Shown here piece by piece: positions 1 through 7,507 of a stretch of DNA of 11,516 nt. The DNA lies in the NCBI GenBank assembly GCA_000787465.1, contig JSYX01000835.1, positions 1 through 11,516 on the forward strand, read 5' to 3'. The translations under genes were made by a program, and so were the position numbers. Below the pieces are notes generated by a model. The model was not told where the DNA came from, did not search any database, and saw only the letters and a list, made by a program, of their open reading frames with translations. Within the stretch, counting starts at the first letter, position 1. Each line of letters opens with the position of its first letter. The DNA comes from Thermomucor indicae-seudaticae (lineage: Eukaryota > Mucoromycota > Mucoromycetes > Mucorales > Lichtheimiaceae).

Positions 1-27
1 GTATGAATCGTATGAATCGTATGATGA
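1..27. repeat. 9-bp tandem repeat at window edge
   Basis: The unit GTATGAATC occurs twice in full and then begins a third time (GTATGATGA). Read on the minus strand in the frame of the transposase it encodes a short Ser-Tyr-Asp run near the protein's C-terminal side. The repeat touches the window edge, so its full copy number is unknown. Confidence 0.7.
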
Positions 28-579
28 AAGATGGGGCTTATCCCAGCAATTATGTGAATGTGAAACGAAACCGTAGAAATCGCTCAACGTTAAACTGTTG
101 CATGCTTCACTGGTTATGGTCGTTAAAGTCTCTTTTTCCAGAAACCTATTGCGCTTAACTTTGCTTTTAGCTACAGACCAGAATTCCTCAATTGGGTTGA
201 GCTCAGGAGAGTATGAAGGGAGATAAGCGTATCGATATCCTCGAAACCTAATATACTTTGCTATATCTTCAGACTTGTGTATAGGAGCGTTATCCATAAC
301 GAGATAGTGGCCTTTCATTTGTGGATATTTGTCCATTTCATCCAAAGTGTCTTTCAAAAAGCTAATATAGTGTCCAGTAACAGTTCCAGTGCTCATGTAT
401 TCAGACTCCTGTCCAGCCTTTCTCTTCTTAACAGGCTTTGGTATTCTCAAGCTAACTTTGATTAAACCTGAAGCAGAGATAGCACCCAATAGAGTGGTAG
501 TCTTAGCTCTCGTGGTTGGCACTGTAACAACAGCAGGAGTACCTTTCTTAGACCAAGCCCTCATTCGTTTCATATTTAC
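1..579 (-). pseudogene. Tc1/mariner-like DD34E transposase, C-terminal part, N-terminus lost
   Basis: Catalytic domain of a cut-and-paste DNA transposase (DDE_3 type) that would bind terminal inverted repeats and excise and insert its own element. The frame is open from the window edge to a TAG at 628-630. Transposase-like sequence begins at VNMKRMRAWSKKGTPAVV (579 downward). It continues through VMDNAPIH, with the second catalytic Asp at 292-294, and through YSPELNPIEEFW, with the catalytic Glu at 187-189. Exactly 34 residues separate that Asp and Glu, the spacing of the Tc1 family. The DNA-binding helix-turn-helix region and the first catalytic Asp (expected a few residues before VNM) are absent. 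The residues encoded between 580 and 627 come from a GC-rich repeat and do not resemble a transposase. The element is therefore truncated, perhaps by the insertion or deletion that placed Helitron A beside it. The C-terminus lies outside the window. The sequence closely recalls Mucorales copies. Confidence 0.92.
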
Positions 580-583
580 AAGC

Positions 584-666
584 GCTCTACCTTCGCTTCG
601 CTTCGGAGAGCTAATGGCCCCTGCGGCCTACCTCCGCTGCGCTCCGGGGCCCTTGGGGCCGCGGGA
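584..666. repeat. GC-rich hairpin cluster beside Helitron A 3' side
   Basis: On the plus strand, GCTCTACC (584-591) can pair with GGAGAGC (605-611) around a CTTCG-rich loop. Then come CTAA (611-614) and GGCCCCTGCGGCC (616-628), and further GGGGCC palindromic pieces to about 660. The block is far more GC-rich than its surroundings. It lies exactly between the broken transposase and the 3' flank of Helitron A, so it may be the terminal structure of that Helitron (inference). A module of the same design lies at 6395-6435. Confidence 0.7.
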
Positions 667-1008
667 TAAATCCGAACACAACGAATGCTGATGCACACTT
701 GATGAAAAGGAGAGACAGATGTTCATATGTTATTGTTTATCTGTGAATGGCATGACATAGTAAAACATATAGGGCATAAAAAGAAAAATTGCCGGTGAGA
801 GAGGAAAATAGCGGGTTTACGATAGATAAGAAAATAAATGCAAATCAAGGACACAAAGACATAAAGAGAAACAGCGTCATAAGTGAATGTAAATGGAGGG
901 TACAGAAGCATGAAAGAAGCAGTGTCACAAGTAAAGAGCAATTAAACGCATACTAAAAAGTGGTCTGGACTGATTGTAAGCGAGCATATACAGAAGGAAT
1001 TTTTGAGA
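667..1008. other. Non-coding 3' flank of Helitron A
   Basis: About 340 nt downstream of the Helitron A stop codon (minus-strand sense). The sequence is AT-leaning and pyrimidine-rich on the minus strand. The only open frame (72 codons, minus) has low-complexity, hydrophobic composition and no recognisable motif. I see no gene here, and it probably belongs to the transposon's 3' untranslated/terminal region. Confidence 0.5.
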
Positions 1009-1329
1009 TTATCGAGTTAGCACTTCAGGATAGACAACGTCCGCGGTACTTGCTGGAGGTGATATGGATGGTGGTGTATCCTGGGGATCGAAGAAGACTT
1101 TGATGGCGCTAGCAGAAGTAGCTCGAGATAAAGCTACGTAGAGCTGGCCATGTGCAAAAAACGGGGGATGGAAGGTATATGGATACATTGCTCATTGCTT
1201 GCCCTTGACTCTTGTTCACTGTCATAGCGAATGCTGGTTTAAGCGGAAACTGATGACGCGTAAGTACGAATGGTTAAGCATCTGTTTCTGAAGTTGAAAG
1301 TGATATGCGAGGTATATACACAATATTGC

Positions 1330-1395
1330 CTGAAAACGGGAAGTATAAGCATATGATAACTCTAAAGCATTGATCATTGCATAGTAAAGTATTAC
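1330..1395 (-). other. Intron in Helitron A helicase region (66 nt)
   Basis: On the minus strand a GTAATA donor follows CGAG, and the acceptor is CCCGTTTTCAG. Removing 66 nt joins GDRRG to NIVYIPRI, which aligns without gaps to GQCAGKIGCIPRV in copy B. The intron length is a multiple of three and it has no stop, so translation alone would not reveal it. Copy B has no intron at this position. Confidence 0.85.
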
Positions 1396-2758
1396 CTCGA
1401 CGATCACCCATAGCAATTTCTGCCTCAATCAAATGCCTTAGAAAGCGCCGACAAATCAACCGTGTTCCGTTGCAAAGTCCTTGCCGCGGATTAAGGTTGC
1501 GAATAAGCATAACGGGTTGTCCACCTTTCAAGCGCAATCGATGAGGCTGTAAGCCAAACCCTTCTATGGAGTTAAGATATTCGGGTGCAAACTGACCGCT
1601 ATGCAGAGTATCGGACAAATTGTTAATGGAAAGGTATTTGTTCCTCCAGGTAACATTTCGATAGCAACATCGTTCAAGGCGTCTACAGTCTTGTTCAAAG
1701 GCGTAAGAATGGCGGCTTCAATTAACCACTGTGGTTCATTTTGAGCGAAGCATGCCAAGTCAGGCCAAGTAGCGTCTACTACGTCGCGTAGGCTATGAGC
1801 TGTTCGACACCATTCTGCGGGCAAGTGGATCTGGCGCGAATCGTTATTTACATCACTGTTCTGAGGCAGTGATGGCGCAGATCCATTGCTGACGTGCAAC
1901 AGAAACTGTGCGAACTGCTGAAGTGCAGACCCTAGCAAGGGATCGTACGTGGACGATTCCTGTACTCGCATGTTCGTGGACAGTCGCATGGGTTGAATGT
2001 CACGCCAGAGGTAAGAGTTCTTAAGACATGTACCGATTATCTGACCTTTAGTACCATGCTGAATAACTGGCAAGGTCTGCCTAAAGTCGCCGCCAAATAA
2101 TACAACTTTTCCTCCGAAGGGGACATTTCAAAGATCGTCGTTTTCTGTCGCCATTATATCGCGCAGAAGGCGATCAACAGCCTCGATGGCGTATTTATGA
2201 GCCATAGGGGCTTCGTCCCAAATGATGATGGTGGATCGTCTGATCAGCTGAGCTTTCGCGCATTGAACAGGCATGCCACAGGAAGATTGTGCGTGTAGGT
2301 TGTGCAAAGGAACACCAAATCGAGAATGAACAGTACTTCCCCCACATAGCAACAGTGCAGCAATTCCCGAGGAAGCAACGGAAAGAGCTTTTTTTTGACT
2401 GAGAGAGAATAACGTTGTGAAGGAACGTTTTGCCTGTTCCACCAGGGCCGTCTAAGAAGAACATTTTCGCCGTTGTCCGTGCGTTGTCGTTCTGCTCAAT
2501 TGCAAGTCTCACAGCTTCACATACTGCACGTTGCTCCTGATTAAGTTGGGTTAGGCTGTTTTCAAATTGGCGCCTCAACAATTCCGGATCGTACTGCGAT
2601 AACTCCTGATCAATAAGCGATGGTTCATTAAAAACCACTGGAGCAGACGGCAGCGGCATTTCGTCAAAGTCTGAAAGCGACTTACCGTAGCTCTCAAGCA
2701 GCAAGTCAATGTCAAGAAGCGCCATATTGTATGCCTCATCCTCATTTCGCTGTCGGCC

Positions 2759-2779
2759 CTGCTGCTGCTGCTGCTGCTG
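2759..2779 (-). repeat. (CTG)7 / CAG tract, seven glutamines
   Basis: Seven CAG codons on the minus strand encode a Gln7 run in the Rep-helicase linker of Helitron A. Copy B has no such run at the aligned place (it has EDYQYQYLANN), so the tract is an expansion specific to A's lineage. It lies in a variable linker with no known catalytic role. Confidence 0.9.
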
Positions 2780-3185
2780 ATAGAAGAAGTCAGCAGCCAT
2801 TTCATCTCGATATTTTTAGCCAGAGCGAAACTGGGGAAGACGGTTTACACTGCGCAAGAACGAGTGCAAATAACTTTCGGCATTCTTTGGCGGAAGTCTG
2901 TATGACGACAAATTCTGCAAGAAGTATATCCCACTCGTTGTCATTTCTCAGTAATCCTCTCGCACGCGCTGCAGCTTGGAACGTCGGATGAAGTATCCCA
3001 TCCTCAGTCGTTCTGAGATATTCATAACTGGTGGCTCCACGTACATGTAGTAGTAGGAGCCGCAATGCGAAAGGTTCGCTGTCACTTGGCTGTACGAAAT
3101 ATAGCCGTCCAATCGCTCCGCGATTGCGAGAACGACGATTCCAAGTTTTGCTTCTCTTGTCAAATGAGTAATGCTGAGGGATCTC

Positions 3186-5327
3186 CTAATAAAGGTACTG
3201 ACGCGCATTAGGGTCATTTTGGTTAAGGATGAACCAACTTGTCAACATCGTTTCTCTGTTGTTATCCAGGACAGCTTGCAGATCAGAATTAGCATTGAAT
3301 GTCACCCATTGTGATTCTGGCAGATGAACTTCAAGTCTGTAGACTGATGGATACTGTTGGTGAAGGCTGTACCCAAGAATGCGCCATGCACTTTCACATG
3401 CGGAAACATAGCGAGCATCTTGGAAGTGTTGAATTTCGTCGATCGTTTCTGCCATGCCTTCATGTATGATGCGCACATCTGCACGATCGTGACCCTTGTA
3501 TATGTACTTAACGGAGCTTGCACTGCTGCATATCTCGACGTTGATATGCGCATTATACTTCTGCAGAAGATAAGGGTTATACGGGATTACCCAATGGTTG
3601 TCTTGAGGAATCCGGCTTGTCGACCCTGGACCTATGTAGCGACCATCATCCCTTCTGCGATATATAACGTATCCTGATTCCTCATTAACCGTCGTCTCCG
3701 CATGAAACGTCTTCGGGTAACTCTTGTCGCAACGACCGTTTTTCATACAGGGTGCGCGCTCGTTATACGAACCGCAAGGTCGATGGATCATATGACGCCG
3801 AACGGCGTCAAAGAGAACAGGATGCCTTTGCTGGTCCGGTATATCAGCGCATACGATTCTATCATAGTCTGCGGCATGCGCTGGCTTGTCTCTTGGATCC
3901 AATATTATTAAGATGTGCGCATGTGGTAGGCCGCGCTTTTGGAATTCAATGACATGCACAGATCCTATTACGCGCCCAAGAATCTGTCCTTTGCGTATGT
4001 CGCTCATAAGACATTTGAGTTTTTCATGGAAGACTCGGCATATGAGATCGCAACGGTCAGCGCTTGTTTGCGGGCGAGTGAGAGCTTCAGTAAATTCCGG
4101 CCAATTGGGATTGCATGTGAATGTGATGAATAAGCCAGGCTTTCCTAAGGTCCGGACAATTGTCATCGCGTCCTGGAATTGCTGATACATGTACCGTGGC
4201 CCTCCCGTGAACGACGATGGAAGCACGATACGCTGACCAATTCTGCGACTATCGACTTCGCCTGCTAAAACTGCGTCTGCTGCTCCACGATACAGATCAG
4301 CGCGTAAGATATCCTGGTTTAGTTGGATAAAGCGCAGCCGGCCAAGTTTGATCTTCGCGTATTGATCCACCAAGTACTCGTGGAGAAGTCTCCCGAAAAA
4401 GTGCAAATAGGATCCGTCACGTTCCTGAATAATATAACAGTAAAACTGTCTTTGGGTTACAGTGGATCCATTCTCGTCATCACCCATGGTATCAGACACG
4501 TCTTCATTCGCATTTTCATGATTAACACCACCAGAGGATGCTGCATGGCTGATGCCCATAGTCCATCCAAGTTCCCCTCTCGGTAGGATAAGAACAAAGC
4601 GAAGAGGATCGTAATACGATTGATTCTCATTGATTCGGAATATTTGACCCTCCCTATTCAGATAGACAACATCACGCGAATGAGGAGCATCACCGTCGTT
4701 CTCGATGGTTGGAATGACAACAACAACTTCAGCAGTAGCCGGGGCAGCATATTGTCTACGGCCACGTCCTGCGTCACCCGAAATTTGGACCATCAACTCT
4801 GCACTTGGATTGGCACGCATTCGCTCTGCTGCCGTCTGTAACGTAGAAGCAAACGGATTGACCTCCAAAAGCATATCCTGAATAGCAAGTAGAATGGCAT
4901 GATCTAAGTTGCTGAAATAGTTCTGTCGCTGTGACACCTGAGTTTCTGGATCATGTATGTATATCTGAGCAAACGCAGCTGGAGCATTTTGATTTGGTGA
5001 TAAGGGACCCATTAGATGATGAAGCAAACCATTAATTCTGAATGTGTAAGCCCCTCTAATCGCATTTGCAAGCGACTCGTCCAGATTCACAGCCAAGGAA
5101 CTGAAGGCGAACACATTGTTGTATGCTCGTATGTTATGCCGAAAATGATTTGCTTCTGGCGTCTCACTTGTGAGCAAACTCAATAAAGTCTCTGGAGGAG
5201 GTTGCAAAGAAGGAAGACGAATCTTTCCATCACCACAACAGATCCTGAAACGCGGTTCGTGAACAGACCCTCTGTATTTCTCCCATGGCCACATCCGCGC
5301 GTTGCAGTTACTACAACCTGCTGTCAT
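3186..5327 (-). CDS. Helitron A Rep (HUH nuclease) domain, 713-codon open block
   Basis: Single-strand-DNA nicking and joining domain of a Helitron transposase. From the N-terminal side it shows CSNCNARMW and a later CC pair (zinc finger, residues about 5-35), the core motif FITFTCNPNWPEF (about 400-412), and the HUH motif GLPHAHILIIL with His at about 469 and 471 (3915-3923). The tyrosine motif VKYIYKGHD (Tyr at about 608 and 610) is 4 residues shorter than KYLYKYVYKGHD in copy B, so the usual YxxKY dyad is lost. The Met at 5327 is internal to the family. The frame is open back to a TAA at 5400-5402, and homologous residues lie upstream. The block ends at a TAG (3186-3188) inside LYxEIPQHY, after which the same frame continues with family sequence. 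This is therefore the longest surviving open piece of a larger broken gene, not a complete protein. Confidence 0.93.
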   Translation of the reverse strand: MTAGCSNCNARMWPWEKYRGSVHEPRFRICCGDGKIRLPSLQPPPETLLSLLTSETPEANHFRHNIRAYNNVFAFSSLAVNLDESLANAIRGAYTFRINGLLHHLMGPLSPNQNAPAAFAQIYIHDPETQVSQRQNYFSNLDHAILLAIQDMLLEVNPFASTLQTAAERMRANPSAELMVQISGDAGRGRRQYAAPATAEVVVVIPTIENDGDAPHSRDVVYLNREGQIFRINENQSYYDPLRFVLILPRGELGWTMGISHAASSGGVNHENANEDVSDTMGDDENGSTVTQRQFYCYIIQERDGSYLHFFGRLLHEYLVDQYAKIKLGRLRFIQLNQDILRADLYRGAADAVLAGEVDSRRIGQRIVLPSSFTGGPRYMYQQFQDAMTIVRTLGKPGLFITFTCNPNWPEFTEALTRPQTSADRCDLICRVFHEKLKCLMSDIRKGQILGRVIGSVHVIEFQKRGLPHAHILIILDPRDKPAHAADYDRIVCADIPDQQRHPVLFDAVRRHMIHRPCGSYNERAPCMKNGRCDKSYPKTFHAETTVNEESGYVIYRRRDDGRYIGPGSTSRIPQDNHWVIPYNPYLLQKYNAHINVEICSSASSVKYIYKGHDRADVRIIHEGMAETIDEIQHFQDARYVSACESAWRILGYSLHQQYPSVYRLEVHLPESQWVTFNANSDLQAVLDNNRETMLTSWFILNQNDPNARQYLY

Positions 5328-5857
5328 GCCCGCAAGTTTATGAGTGCCTTCGGATATATTACGATCACGAAGAGTGTTCTCTGAAAACTCCTCAATACTT
5401 TACCATGCCACTTTAAAGGACCGTACAGATGACTCAGTGTTAGCTTCGACCCTTCTTCACACGTGTCGCTGGTTCGCCTCCTCATTATCAATTGTCCTAC
5501 TTTACAATAGACAATAGTTCAATTTCTGGATAACAGGAAAACACTTGGCATCTTGGTTCACGAGCATCGTGGCGCTCCCCATTTAAGAGACAAAGGCATC
5601 TCATGATGAGTACGCGATGAGTCTTTTGCCAATGTTGCAAACGAATACTGTAACAGAACCCCTCGTGTAGACGTAGCTAACGATTACAGCGCCTGATGCC
5701 AATGTCATGGAAGATATGTGTACCTTAAATTGGAGTCCAAGTTCACAAAGTTATCTGAAGACGCACGCGATTGTTGTACACGCCATTCTGCATTAAACGG
5801 ACATCGGGTGCTCGTAACGTGAGCATGGTCGGTTCCATTGCAACGAGGGCAAGGCAT
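5328..5857 (-). pseudogene. Helitron A N-terminal region with CCHC zinc knuckle, broken
   Basis: The minus strand from an ATG at 5857 encodes MPCPRCNGTDHAHVTSTRC, a C-x2-C-x4-H-type knuckle ending in Cys, as found at the start of many fungal Helitron proteins. The frame closes soon after NLRYTYLP. A GTACAC donor directly after AATTTAAG suggests an intron there, but I could not fix its acceptor firmly. Downstream, RRVEANTESSVRSFK resembles RRVEYEATENLSFRTYG of copy B and is in the Rep frame. It is interrupted by TGA (5457-5459) and TAA (5400-5402). The zinc knuckle is sequence-evident; the exon joining is inference. Confidence 0.7.
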
Positions 5858-5948
5858 TTTGTAAATCAAAGCAAACAAAGGCAAACGAGAAACGGAATGA
5901 GTCAAAGAGGTTGCAAATTTCTTCGCGCACGTGATTTATGGATTTCCA

Positions 5949-6157
5949 TTTCTGGGTTACAAAAACGCACTACTTTTTTAATATTGTTAGACTAGCAAAC
6001 CCGCCCTCGCTCCGCGAGAGGAAGCGCGAGTGGATCAGTGGAGAGAGGAGACACAGCCCGTTAAAAAAGAGCTTTCAAAGAAGTGGATACAAAAGCTGCA
6101 TAAAGCATTCAGTGTGATCCAAAGAGTGTGGAGTAGCAATTGTGTGTAACCCAGAAA
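5949..6157. repeat. 209-bp unit bounded by 13-bp inverted repeats (MITE-like)
   Basis: TTTCTGGGTTACA at 5949-5961 is repeated exactly in inverse orientation at 6145-6157. In both arms the 13-mer is followed, 8 nt further in, by CTACT, so the repeat arm is at least 26 nt with 18 obvious matches. The interior is non-coding and contains a GC-rich hairpin. No clear target-site duplication is visible. It may be a small non-autonomous inverted-repeat element, or subterminal repeats of a Helitron end. Confidence 0.6.
6006..6030. repeat. GC-rich palindrome
   Basis: CTCGC (6006-6010) can pair with GCGAG at 6014-6018 or with a second GCGAG at 6026-6030, giving two mutually exclusive hairpins. It lies in the middle of the inverted-repeat unit. 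Composition resembles the GC clusters at 584-666 and 6395-6435, but it lacks their CTAA and CCTGCGGCC parts. Confidence 0.6.
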
Positions 6158-6394
6158 AAAAGCGGGCAATTTCGTTAACCATATATATGTCTCTGGTGTA
6201 TAGCAAGATACAGCAACAAACTTTTGAATTACTCAAGAGCGAACGATGAAAAGACGGACCTTTTATGGCATATGAGAAGACACCACCGCCTTATGAGAGC
6301 CCTGCTGGCACCGGCTTTGAATGTGAAGAGATCAAACAAAGGCAGAATAAACTGCATTGACGTGGAAGATAATAGGCATTTTCATCGATTCTCA

Positions 6395-6435
6395 GGGGGG
6401 TTCGCCCCCCCTAACCCCCAGGCCTGCGGCCGGCC
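6395..6435. repeat. GC-rich double-hairpin module in 3' flank of Helitron B
   Basis: On the plus strand, GGGGGG (6395-6400), TTCG loop and CCCCCC (6405-6410) form a perfect 6-bp stem with an unusually stable tetraloop type. CTAA follows (6411-6414), then CCCCCAGGCCTGCGGCCGGCC with internal GGCC palindromes to 6435. The block shares CTAA and CCTGCGGCC in the same order with the cluster at 584-666. It lies about 170 nt beyond the copy B stop codon in transcript sense, where a Helitron 3' terminal structure is expected. Confidence 0.75.
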
Positions 6436-6465
6436 ACTGAACCCTAAGGTTATTCTATGTGCCTG

Positions 6466-6480
6466 TCACTGGATCAGTGA
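6466..6480. repeat. Small perfect hairpin TCACTG-GAT-CAGTGA
   Basis: A 6-bp stem with a 3-nt loop. Its core TGGATCAGTG also occurs at 6031-6040 next to the GC palindrome. It might be a terminal signal of one of the transposons, or chance. Confidence 0.5.
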
Positions 6481-7076
6481 AAGCGCAAGAATTCTTGAAA
6501 TAATTATAAAAGGTCTCCAAAGAGAAATGCATGTTTCTATTTTTTGAAAGCTTGATATATAGAAGGTTGTCTATCTCAAAATGTCTGTTCTATATGGATA
6601 CATGTCTATTGCTGCGTTTCAGGAAAAACTTCAGGATATACGATGTTTTTGGTTATTGGCTGCTCTGGGCTGTGCCATTCAGTCATGAGATGCAGGTTTC
6701 TATAATCTGTGACCCGCGGCAGAGCCACATACAGCAGTCCATGGGAGAAGACAGGTTGCGGTAAATATACTCCCACATGGGACAGTGTCTGACCTTTGGG
6801 CCTTGTTTATGGTCATAGCGAAAGCGGGCTTCACTGGAAATTGCTTTCGCGAAAGCTCGAAAGGCATGCCATCTTCTTTTGAGGTTAATTTTACGCGCGG
6901 GATACAACCAATCTTCCCAGCGCATTGACCACTGGCAATTTCTGCCTCAATAAGATAAGTGTGCAAGGCACGACATATGAGCTTCGTGCCATTGCAGAGT
7001 CCCTGAGCAGGATCAATGTTTCGAAGAAGTATAATAGGCTGATTCACTTTCAGCTCGAGTCTATGAGGTGGCATGC

Positions 7077-7137
7077 CTGGACGGTAGAAAAAAATATCAA
7101 TAACAGAGGATGCCTTTGTTTACGTAGATATACGAAC
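7077..7137 (-). other. Helitron B intron, 61 nt
   Basis: The minus-strand GTTCGT donor follows CCATCAG, and the acceptor is TTTTTTTCTACCGTCCAG, with TATTGAT as a possible branch site. Splicing joins EFLNTLCPSG to MPPHRLELK and restores the frame, matching EYLNSIEGFGLQPHRLRLK of copy A, which has no intron here. Confidence 0.88.
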
Positions 7138-7440
7138 CTGATGGACATAAAGTGTTCAAAAATTCGGTCGGAGTCCTGTTGTTTTCCGTGTCGCTTGTTG
7201 TAGTATCAACACTAAGGTACACGCGTGGCTGTCCTGGAAAACGTGCTGTAGCAATTTCGTTGATCTTGTCTACAGCAGCGTTAGTAGGCGCAAGGATGGC
7301 TCTTTCAGCAAAGTAGCGAGCGTCGACAGAGGATGTGACCGAATCTATAAGCGGGTAAATTATGGAGATAATGCTATCGATGTTAGATCCACGCAGACAT
7401 CGATATTTATCGACAAATATGTAACTGCTGTTTTCGGCAA

Positions 7441-7507
7441 CTGAAGGAGCAAAGGCAAGCAATGTATGAGTGAAGCGTCTCCTAAACATATATTGTTGTG
7501 ACCGTAC
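7441..7507 (-). other. Helitron B intron, 67 nt
   Basis: The GTACGG donor follows ACAAGAG, and the acceptor is CTTGCCTTTGCTCCTTCAG. Removal joins LLDVGNGRTTR to VAENSSYIFVD and corrects a frame change. Unspliced reading meets a TAG. Copy A reads straight through this stretch, although this variable linker aligns less tightly than other junctions. Confidence 0.8.

Larger units (their letters stand above)
1009..3185 (-). pseudogene. Helitron A helicase half (Pif1-like SF1), broken
   Basis: This region would unwind DNA during Helitron transposition, probably 5' to 3' as in Pif1 relatives. It continues the Rep frame after an in-frame TAG at 3186-3188. Landmarks in order are LLLLHVRGATSYEYLRT, a seven-Gln run, Walker A GPGGTGKT (2426-2449), ASSGIAALLL, Walker B WDEAPM (2203-2220), VVLFGGDFRQTLPV, a GLQPHRLRLKGGQPVML segment (about 1500-1555), FAMTVNKSQGQ, and a final VALSR helicase motif VI before the C-terminal VVYPEVLTR and stop at 1009. 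Damage: one extra base in the A5 run (2813-2817), a slip in the A8 run (2389-2396), TGA at 2128-2130, an indel near 1612-1626, TAA at 1274-1276, and one extra T in the T6 run (1156-1161; homopolymers read on the minus strand). Each break was located by continuity with copy B. One intron (1330-1395) is placed with confidence. Confidence 0.9.
584..5948 (-). mobile_element. Helitron copy A (degraded; ends approximate)
   Basis: Rolling-circle-type eukaryotic transposon identified by its coding content: zinc finger, HUH Rep and Pif1-like helicase in one polypeptide, stop codon at 1009-1011, first plausible ATG at 5857. The element ends are not proven. I set the left end at the GC-rich hairpin cluster that abuts the broken Tc1 element, and the right end just before the inverted-repeat unit at 5949. 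No clean 5'-TC and CTRR-3' pair between A and T could be fixed by eye. At least five nonsense codons (5457, 5400, 3186, 2128, 1274) and about four frameshifts make it non-autonomous. It lies head-to-tail with copy B. Confidence 0.8.
5858..6605. other. Region between the two Helitrons, no convincing gene
   Basis: About 750 nt between the copy A start and the copy B stop. It should hold the 5' end of A and the 3' end of B. I see an inverted-repeat unit (5949-6157), GC-rich palindromes (6006-6030 and 6395-6435) and a small hairpin (6466-6480). Minus-strand translation gives nothing resembling the missing N-terminal half of the Tc1 transposase. Plus-strand frames are short and without recognised motifs. 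Confidence 0.6.

Noticed and set aside
584..666. GC-rich cluster as a host promoter or CpG island
   Set aside because: It is a compact palindromic block at a transposon junction with a counterpart of the same layout at 6395-6435, so a repeat or terminal structure fits better.
277..691. Plus-strand frames of 62 and 100 codons at the left end
   Set aside because: The minus strand here encodes an unmistakable DD34E transposase, and the 100-codon frame runs into the GC-rich repeat.
723..941. 72-codon minus-strand frame in the 3' flank of Helitron A
   Set aside because: Hydrophobic, low-complexity composition with Phe/Tyr/Ser runs, no motif, and it lies in pyrimidine-rich non-coding sequence.
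2731..4841. Several plus-strand open frames of 60-106 codons opposite Helitron A
   Set aside because: They lie antisense to clearly conserved Rep/helicase coding sequence, and their translations show no family motif. They are shadows of the minus-strand gene.
5327..5327. Met at 5327 as the true start of a stand-alone Rep protein
   Set aside because: Homologous residues and the same frame continue upstream to the TAA at 5400, and beyond it there is similarity to the N-terminal region of copy B. The Met sits inside the zinc-finger region, as in B (NMDATC).
6179..6190. AT-rich CATATATATG box as a TATA promoter for Helitron A
   Set aside because: It is more than 300 nt from the first plausible ATG, on a background rich in AT steps, with nothing else to support it.
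5858..6605. Search for the missing N-terminal half of the Tc1 transposase
   Set aside because: Minus-strand frames were read and none shows a helix-turn-helix or a FIDE-like motif ahead of VNM. The half is not here.
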